A DNA stretch of 64,000 bases from Cricetomys ansorgei (taxonomy: Eukaryota; Chordata; Mammalia; Rodentia; Nesomyidae): assembly GCA_026225945.1 (NCBI GenBank), contig JAMJFZ010000199.1, positions 67,186,501 through 67,250,500 on the forward strand. The letters are read 5' to 3'. A program made the position numbers and the translations under genes. Shown in pieces: positions 54,365 through 64,000 of the stretch (positions within the stretch are counted from its first letter, which is position 1; each line of letters begins with the position of its first letter). The notes under the pieces were generated by a model that saw nothing but the letters and a program-made list of their open reading frames with translations, was not told the DNA's origin and searched no databases.

Positions 54365-55889
54365 AACACAATCTCATTTAAATCTCATTTTCAAATAGAT
54401 TTGACCTGAGTTCCAGGCATGAGTAAAGGACTGAACACCACCTGCTGTTGGAAGGATGGTACGGTGAACTGTCAATGAAACAAAGCTTGACCAGCGATGG
54501 CATGAAGTTACCACTTGTACTTAGATGTCTCCACGTGATGGACATCACTACCCACATGTTGACAGGAGGAAGCTGGCATGCAGAGTGATTAAGTAATATC
54601 CAAGTTGACCCAAGCTCTTTCAACTTCATCTTGAGATTCTACATTAAACCTCAAACTCTCCTTCCTTCAATGTTTGGGTTTCATTCCAATATTTATGTAG
54701 AAAAATAAAAATAAGACATTTCTTCTCACATGTGCCCCAAATATGGTGTCTCCTGGTCACGTTTTCTCACATGTGCAGGGGAATTGTATGCTATTTACCA
54801 CTCTTAGTTCTCTGTGCTCTGTGGATTCATTCAGTATCAGCACTGCGCCCTCCCCCATGCCATAGGGCTTAGATTCCTGTCTGCTCCCTGGCTGGCTGAA
54901 AATCTCCTTGGCAACTCACAGTGAGCCACTTTCCTTTCTCTCTTTACCTTCAGGACTTCTAATAACAATAGCTTGTTTTGAGTTCATGAGTCAGAAGCCC
55001 ATGAGCCAAATCTCATCTCCAGGCATGTTTTGTTTAGTTCCTGTGGTATTTTTAAAAATGTTTTGAACACGTTGCAAGTGTCAAAAATTCAGGTAATTTC
55101 ACATTCACATTTGTATTGCAGGTTTATAGCTTCTGGGGGGGAGAAAAATTCCCTGGATTTGGCAAGGCAGGATCTGACATTTGTTAGCTCTGTTTGGATC
55201 AGGTGAATCCTGCAAATATCACTGGCTTACCACACTCACTGGCAGTGCTCCTCTGCTTGAGGCAAAACACCCTGGCTATTTTCTTGCCACATGTCCCCAC
55301 TAATCTGCTCATCATTAAGGAATGCATTAGTCCTTACTCACTGTGGACTCCAACTTCCAGGAATAGTATACTGCTGCAGAGGCAGTGTCAATGTGTGTTT
55401 GAGAAATGAAACTGTTCTCCAACACTCACCTATCTTGGTTTTTTGTTTCTTTGCAAGAATACCCTCATCCCACAAGGATTTACATCCAAAAGCCTCTTTG
55501 GAAATATCTTCTTGGTTAAGCATAATTCAAGCAGAGACATAGGAATAGAATTTATCTTTAGGCCTTTGTGGTTTAAAAAAAGAATTGTTATTTTAAAAAA
55601 TTATTTAAAAGCTAACATTTTACTGAATCCAAGTGCTATAAATCACTTCTTTTCCTGTGTTTATTTTGTATAACCACAGATCTAGCTTCATATATAGCCA
55701 GCGGAACACAGGATCTCACCAACATTTCCTGGGAAACAAGAAGAGAGAAGTAAACCCAATAATAACCTTCTGAGAAAGAGTAGCACGGATATTAAGAACT
55801 TCCTGTGAGCACCAGAATTTACTGGTTGCAGTTCTCTGGGAACTGAGACTAGGCTGAGCCTGATAGACTTTCCCGGCATGCTCGCTAAA

Positions 55890-56240
55890 CCTTACTTGCA
55901 AGATACCTATACATATATGTTTATAGAAGCCCTATTCATAGTGGGCAAGTTACGGAATCAACCTACATGTCATCAACAGACAGATAAAGAAAATGTGGTG
56001 TGTGTACGCAATTACACTCTCATACACACTGCAGAATTTTATTTGACCACAAAAAAGACAAAATAATGCTATTTGCAGAAAAATGGATGGAATTGGAGAT
56101 CATCATATGTAGTGAACTAAACAAGACTCAAAGGGAAAAACATCACCTTTTCATAAATGTGTATGAAATTATTTTGTTATATGCGACAAGAAAATACAAG
56201 TGGTACTTTATGGAGAAAAGGGACAGGTGAGAGCGGGGAG
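55890..56240 (+). mobile_element. L1 ORF2 3' end fragment
   Basis: 'catagtgggcaagttacgga', 'caacctacatgtcatcaaca', 'agataaagaaaatgtggtgt' and 'atggatggaattggagatca' follow the last part of L1 ORF2 on the plus strand. Frames are broken. Confidence 0.85.
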
Positions 56241-56787
56241 GGGAAGAGAAAAAGAGAGTATATGATACTAAATACTGTCAATGTCCTTGATACACTTTAC
56301 TGAAAATATCTTATGAAACCTAATACTGCATACAACAAATGCACACCAGCCAAAATTGTGTTTAAGATAAAGTCATTGCCTATTTTCAACATTCAGTTGA
56401 TGAAAGTTGACTATTCAGTTCAGTTGACTATTACCTGTGCATCTGTTCTTCACTCCAAACACATGCACACACACACGTACAAGAACAGATGCACACATAC
56501 GTACGTACACATCTTCCCTTATCTGGTCTTATATCAGTCAGGACAGAGTCTCCTCCTACAACTGTGACGGAGTTTTATATTGTGGAAATAATAAAATGAA
56601 CTAATATTTATAAATTTATAAATAAGGTTTATGCCAAGTAATAAGCTAGTTACATGTGTACAAAAATTAAGAAGAAATGAAGTCTCCACCCTATATTTGT
56701 AAATAAAGAATAAAGTCTCCTTTCAAGCTTGGCTGGTCAGTGAGTCATCCACTACTCTGCAACAAAGCTGTGGTCGAAACTGCACAT

Positions 56788-56850
56788 TCTCATTCTCTTT
56801 CTTTCTCTCTCTCTCTCTCTCTTTCCATTTCTCCCTCCCTCCCTCTCTCT
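56788..56850. repeat. (CT)n/(CCCT)n pyrimidine tract
   Basis: CTTT, CT and CCCT units give an interrupted pyrimidine run, followed by a short TTA run. Confidence 0.9.
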
Positions 56851-58157
56851 TATTATTATTTCAATTCTAAGTATCACAGTGACTCTTCCCTTTTCTCCAA
56901 GGTCCACTATGGACCAAAAGCTGAGGAGGCAGCTTCTAAAGTCAGCATACATGAGCACAAATCCAGACTCTACTGTTTGTTGAATCTTTATTGTTTTCCA
57001 TATATAACATGGGAGGAAAATAACTCTACTTACTCCATAACATTACGTCTAGTGAACTAAATTAAAAAATGTATAAAAAAGGTTGACTAATTTCAAACAA
57101 TGCAATTTGATGTGGTTGTTATTATTTCTACGTTACTACTGAGCTTGGACAGCAAAGGATACCTTCTCTACCACATCTACTTGGTGATCCTTTATGTTCT
57201 TTGGAAATACACATCTTAAACTCTATGTTTAAACCATGGCTTTGCCACATCCTGGTGGTCTGATAAAGATAAGTCACAGTTTGAGATCTCTGCATCCTCT
57301 TTCATCAAATGGAGTTGAGAAAGACCATGACCACACTACCATAACTCAATGAGAAATTACAAAGCACTCAGCAAATAGCACAATGGAATTCATCTAACAA
57401 ATATGAGATGCTACTTGTGACAAGATCAGTGGATGGTCATTATAGCTAGGCCCAGTTCAATAAAAGCTTTGCTTCCCTCAACTGCCCTGGACTATCACTG
57501 ATGTCTCCAGGAGCTTGGCACACACTTATGGTCCACTTCCACTGACTGTCTTATCTATATGGAGGCCTCCATATCCTAGATATAACTGAACTCAGCTCTC
57601 TGGGCTACCTTTGGCTGTCATGTGGCTCAACCTTTCACTTCCTCTGTTTCTGTTTAGGTTTTGCTACCTTTGTCTATAGGCTCACTAATACCCACATAGC
57701 AACAACAGCAACTACCTGCATGCCCTTGGTTTCAATACCTATACTTGTACCTTGGTCAATCTTTCCTCTCTTCCTTTTGAATGAATCCCTAAGGTTGTTG
57801 CCTCTAGAATGAGATAAACAAGCTGCATTCAATGAAATGACTATGGTTTCCCATATCATGTCCTAAACCTTCTTTTCTAAGTTCACATCTTTGCATTCTC
57901 TATACAACTTGATAAGATTCCCTACCCTAGCCCTAATTTTACCCTTTACTGGTCTACCATTTTTCAATGTACTACTGCCACAGGCTCTAAATTTTCCAAG
58001 TGTTTCCATGGGAAAATCACCCAAGTGTACTTGCTCAACCTCTAAATCAACTCACCCCCTACTTTCCTAGTCTCTGAAGCACTAGGTCTGTGATAGGCTT
58101 GAGAACCAGAATTTTGCACAAACATTGCCTAGCTTCTGTCCTATGGGTATACAAAGT

Positions 58158-60226
58158 AAGTGTGGCTTCATTAGAGTAAATATATCACTGGGGGATGGCT
58201 CTGTGGTTTCAGATGCTCAAACCAGTCTTAGTGTGACACTGTCTTGCTGCTGCCTGCTGATCCAGATGTAGAACTCTTAGGTTCCTTCTCCAGTACCATG
58301 CCTGCCTGTATACTGCCATGCTTCCTGTCTTGAAATTAATGGACCAAACCTGTAACTGAACCTAAAACTGAACTAATCTAAAACTGAAACTGTAAGACAA
58401 CTACAACTAAATATTTTCCTTAATAAGGGTTGCTGTGGGTATAGTGTCTCTTTTCAGCAATAAAACCCTAACTAAGACAGAAATTGGTACCTTCTAGAGT
58501 GTGCTGTGTAGGCCTGACCATACTTTTGTTTGTAGAAATGTGGTCTTTGGGACTTGGGATTAGAAAAGCAGCTGAATGCTTTATGTGGTCCCTAATGGGC
58601 CATACTAGTAGCAATACAGAAGACAGTGGTGCTGAGGGTGATTTGAACTGTGGGGGCTTGGATAAAGAAATTTCAGACAAGACATTAGTATGTGGCCTAG
58701 AGACCATTCTTGTGACATTTTGGTGGGGAATGTGGCTGCTTTCTGCCCTCATCCAAAACAAATCTGCCTGAGGCTAAATTGCAGAATTTGGATTAAAGGC
58801 ATTGGCAAGAAGACATTTCAAAGTAGCCTAGCATTGACTTGGTTGCATGATTATCAGTGCTCATGCTTATGTAGATCTATAATGAAAGGGAGCAAGGTGA
58901 GCAAGGAAAATTACAAATTGTACATTTGGAGTAAAGGCACACCAAGAAGTGGAAACAGATTAAAGAAAAGCCTTTGGAATGTTAAGTGGACTAAAGGGAG
59001 TGGTGACCTCAGAGCAAGACCACCCACCCACCTAAGCATCCACCATGTGAAGAGGAATTAAAGAAGATTGAAAATGAATTTTTAAAAAATCTTAGTCCCA
59101 GGCATGGTGGTGTACACCTTTAATCCCAGTACTCAGAAGGCTGAGGCTGGAGGATCTCTAAGTTCAAGTCAAACCTGGTCTACAGTGAGTTCCAGGACAG
59201 GCAAGTTTAGGCAGCAAAAGAAACCACCAAAAACAAAAAGCTAGCAAAGATGTAATCGAATGAGGGGACCATGTTCCAGCCCCAGCAAGCAGCAGAACTT
59301 GGCAATTTCAACCACATGGTTCTGGCTTTAGAGTCAAAGATATAAGAAAGGGGTTATGGAAACCCCTTCCAGGGCTAAGAAAAGCTGCTGAGGTCAAGAA
59401 TGTGTCAGTTAAGTCCCTGCCTGGAGGCCCAGAGAGGTCATTGTGTGAAGCTCTGAAAGTGAAGCTTGGATTGCCTTGGAGACCCCAAAATGTTGGAGAT
59501 GCCAGAACCGTGTGATACCTGCCAAGGAAAGCTGCTAACAGGAAGTAGAACCAGTCCAAGAGAGAAAAGCTTAAAGGAGTTGGAGATCTGAGGAGAACTT
59601 TTACATCAAACATGGAGGTGCAGAGTTTGCCCTGCAGATTTTAGGTCTTGCTTTGGTCCAGTATCTCCTCATTCTGCTCCTTTCCTCCCTTTTGGAACAG
59701 TAATATGTTTCCTGTGCCATTATATATTGTAAGTATGTGATCTGTTTTTTTGTTTTGATTTTACAAGGCGTTACAGTTAAGAGTTGCAGAAGATATTTTG
59801 AACTTTGGACTTTTTAACAATATTGAGGCTGTGATAGACTATGGGGACTTTTGAAATTAGACTGAATGCAGTTTTGAATGCATTATGATATAGCTACAAC
59901 CCTATTGGAGCCAAGAAGTAGAATGTGGTGGTTTGAATGAAAATGCCCCATTGGCTCATAGAAAGTGGCACTATTAATAGGCGTGGCCTTGTTGGAGGGC
60001 TTTGAAAATGCTCAAACCATACCTAGTGTGACACTTGCTGCTGCCAGCGGATCCAGATGTAGAACTCTCAGCTCCTTCTCCAGTACTATGTCTGCTTGCA
60101 TGCTGCCATGCTTCTAACCATGACAATAATGGACTAAACATATGAACTGTAAGCCAGCCCCAATGAATTATTTTCCTTTATAAGACTTGTCGTGGTCATG
60201 GCAACCATAAAACCTTAACTAAGACA
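58158..60226 (+). mobile_element. ERVL-MaLR element with two LTRs and internal region
   Basis: A 5'-truncated LTR (58158-58479) ends 'accctaactaagaca'. The internal region starts with GAAATTGGTACC and carries the ORR1/MT-type internal landmarks 'gatttgaactgtgggggctt', 'atgtggcctagagaccattc' and 'tgcctgaggctaaattgcag'. A second LTR (about 59929-60226) starts 'tggtttgaatgaaaatgccc' and ends 'cttaactaagaca'. The purine-rich 'ggagccaagaagtagaatg' just before the 3' LTR is the polypurine tract position. MaLR elements are non-autonomous and have no functional gag-pol. Nothing coding remains here. Confidence 0.78.
59091..59245 (+). mobile_element. B1 SINE nested in the MaLR element
   Basis: 'ccaggcatggtggtgtacac', 'tttaatcccagtactcagaa' and 'ggtctacagtgagttccagg', then an A-rich tail, define a forward B1 inside the MaLR internal region. 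It is therefore younger than that element. Confidence 0.92.
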
Positions 60227-60378
60227 CTATGTAATGTAATTTTGTTCACTATCACTTTTTGCTGTACTCTCTTCCTTTCCTTCTTCATAGGGCTAATCAT
60301 ATTGTTAATCTGTACATCTTCTTTGCCTTGGATGCTGGGAACTTAGTTCTCCACATAGGAACTGCCATTAGACAAATG

Positions 60379-60379
60379 T

Positions 60380-60414
<35 letters not shown>

Positions 60415-60434
60415 TATATACACACACACACACA
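60379..60434. repeat. (CA)n microsatellite
   Basis: Two CA runs separated by a short GCACACATATATA break, leading into the AT-rich tract. Confidence 0.95.
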
Positions 60435-60722
60435 ATGATATATATGCATATATACTATATATAGTGATGTATATGCATATTTACTCTATATAGTATATAT
60501 ATAGTATATACTATATAGTGTGTATATATATAGTATATACTATATATATATAAGTTCACCCTTTATATTTATATATAATACTATATACAGTATTCTATAT
60601 ACATATGTAAATATATATATATAATACTATATATGGTATGTTATATATATAAAAATACTATATACAGTATGATATGTATGTATATATAGTATATACATAT
60701 ACTATATATATGCATATATATA
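60435..60722. repeat. AT-rich palindromic tract
   Basis: Almost pure A/T with recurrent self-complementary words (tatactatatatagta, actatatacagtat, catatatatgcatata). The segment ataatactatata is repeated about every 60-70 nt. It is not a simple TA run but a degenerate higher-order array. Confidence 0.85.
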
Positions 60723-62199
60723 TTAGATTTACCCTGAGAATGGTTCCATTCCCTTTTGGTGTTTGTTCTTTTCTCTGGTTCATTCTACTCTTCCTCCCTC
60801 TTATTAGTTTAAATATTTTATGAGTCTGCCTAAGACTTCTATGTCACTACAACATATATGGATAAAATATCCAGAGGGCTCCAAAGTCACTTCTTGTTGT
60901 ATTTATTGTGAAACATCCCATCAGATTCCTTAGCTTCTAGTTAGTTCTCTCGGCTCTTGTTCTCACCCATGGCCTCACTGCAGAGATGGAATCTTCTCTT
61001 CCATAATGTGTTTGCTGGATAGACACCCATTATTCAAATGTGTGTTGTCTACTAAATTGCTTCATGTACCTGTGAATGCATTTTCTGGCCACTGGCTATA
61101 AGCAGCACTTTGGCTTTCATAAATTGATAGATACGCATTTGAAAAGAGCTAGTATATTCATATGTTCATTCCAAATGCAATTTTTCAGATATGCCTTATT
61201 CACTTTAATAACTACTGCTCTGGATATATTGATTAGTTGAAACATTTCTTGCTATCCTATGTATTATCCTTAAGACAATAATAAATATTAGCTTAGAGAT
61301 AAAAGTAAACTGGCATGTAGAAGAAATAAATTATGTCCTGAGAAACATACTCTCAATTCAATGCCAGTGTGCTGTAACTCACAAGGCTGAAATTGCGAAG
61401 CTCTAAGCTTTTAAGGGCAGAAGCAGACTATAACGCGATTGAGATGAAGTAATGCCTAGATACCTAATGCATTCATCTACTAGGTAAACAGCAGCACTAA
61501 AGTGCCAGGCATAGTCTCCCATTTACTACTTTTCTCCAGCAAATAGTATAGACTTTTTGAGTGCTCAGAAAGCCTGGGCTACAAAGATACATGGGTCAAT
61601 GATTAAGAAATAAGAAGCAGCTTTAATTTTAACTGCAAATCAGGACCTTCCTCACTACATAGATCATAAAAGATGTGTACAGGAAGACAGGGCTGGAGTA
61701 GGGAACAATTATCAGGTGCTCAATAGGAGTCTGCTACATAGCACTGGAAGTGCGAGGTTGCGGGGAGGGCTGTGTGTGCGCAGGAATGCTCTTAAGTTTG
61801 CTTAAAGTAGGGGCATCCTTCACATCATGAATCCTTCCATTGTGAAGTAATCAGCCAGTGTGACAACAAAGATTCAAGTTATTGACTCAGGGAATAAGAA
61901 CAATAGGCTTGAGAGGCCTTCAAAATATGTTAATTTAATGAATCAAAACATTTTAGTCAAGCTCCTATCAAAACAAACAATGTGCCCAGGCCCCTAAATT
62001 TAGTCCTTAGTCCTTCAAGCTTAGTTCTCTCTGTGGGTATTCTCTCTCCTCTGCCTGATGGACTCCAGTGCATGATGGACTCCAGAAAGGCAACTCTTCT
62101 GTGAATGATTTTCAGCTCCAGCTTGGTCATATCAGTGTTGTTTCACCATTCATGAGGCCCCTTGATTGGCTAAGTCTTATAACACTTGCTTATAAGTTT

Positions 62200-62320
62200 G
62201 CTTGCTAACTGAACTATCAGCCCCTTGAAGACAGGGGACCTTGTAGTCCTGTGTCTTATCCAATGACCTAACCCAGAGCCTTGGAAAGAGTAGATAATCA
62301 AACACATCTGTTGAGGGGTT
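62200..62320 (-). mobile_element. L2 LINE 3' end relic
   Basis: 'agccccttgaagacagggga', 'tgtagtcctgtgtcttatcc' and 'aacccagagccttggaaaga' match the L2 3' end. Orientation is uncertain: the text reads on the plus strand like 'ctccttgagggcaggg...'. Confidence 0.5.
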
Positions 62321-62548
62321 CCTGGATAGTATAACTGAGCAGTATAACTGAGCAAGCAAGTAAGGAATGACTGCACGATGCACCAGAGACTTCATAGAAT
62401 GAGCAGGCATTTGAATGAGAAGAAGAAAAACAAACATATCAGAAACAGGTGAATATATGAACCATAAATTCTTACCAGATTTCAGAATCATTCTGTAGTG
62501 TCTCCTTCACTTACCCGGAATCCAGCAATGAGAGAGAATGGTTAGTCA

Positions 62549-64000
<1,452 letters not shown>

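Overview
This is muroid rodent genomic DNA, entirely vertebrate in character. The clues are B1, B2 and B3 SINEs, rodent L1 3' ends, MaLR/ERVL LTRs, many long (CA)n/(GT)n tracts, and isolated short exons with GT-AG splice sites. The B1 wording ('ttgtaactctggctgtcctgg', 'cacagagatcc') leans towards a cricetid-type muroid (hamster, vole or deer-mouse group) rather than Mus, but I cannot fix the species.

The window holds one recognisable gene, FAM135B, on the minus strand. Nine internal coding exons are present. In transcript order they lie at 62736-62597, 53508-53438, 48604-48431, 41859-41733, 20423-20270, 17453-17404, 7450-7295, 6565-6492 and 166-12. Their splice phases match at all eight junctions. 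Joined, they give one uninterrupted 1,101-nt (367-codon) reading frame covering roughly residues 53-420 of a protein of about 1,400 aa. That is most of the N-terminal DUF3657-type region. The start codon and first exons lie beyond position 64000. The large central exon and the C-terminal lipase-like (DUF676) domain lie before position 1. No second gene, RNA gene or CRISPR array was seen.

The rest (about 98%) is intron. 167-6491: an L1 3' end, LTR-like repeats, and a MIR-like block that looks like a cryptic exon. 7451-17403: B1, B3, an LTR and a notable hairpin. 17454-20269: a (GA)n tract and degraded SINEs. 20424-41732 (21 kb): no exon; a B1, L1 fragments, an MTD-type LTR with a large CT expansion, an ERVL LTR and several microsatellites. 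41860-48430: an L1 3' UTR, a B1 with a perfect 14-bp target duplication, and MIR. 48605-53437: L2, MIR and an MT2-like LTR. 53509-62596: a B2 placed precisely at the end of an older LTR, L1, a MaLR element with two LTRs and a B1 inside it, and an AT-rich palindromic tract. 62737-64000: a (TA)n tract.

I found no new biological system. The points most worth checking are the exon-like block at 285-398, the nested MaLR element at 58158-60226, the AT palindrome at 60435-60722, the 12-bp perfect hairpin at 14287-14326, and the CU-rich tract upstream of the 50-nt exon.
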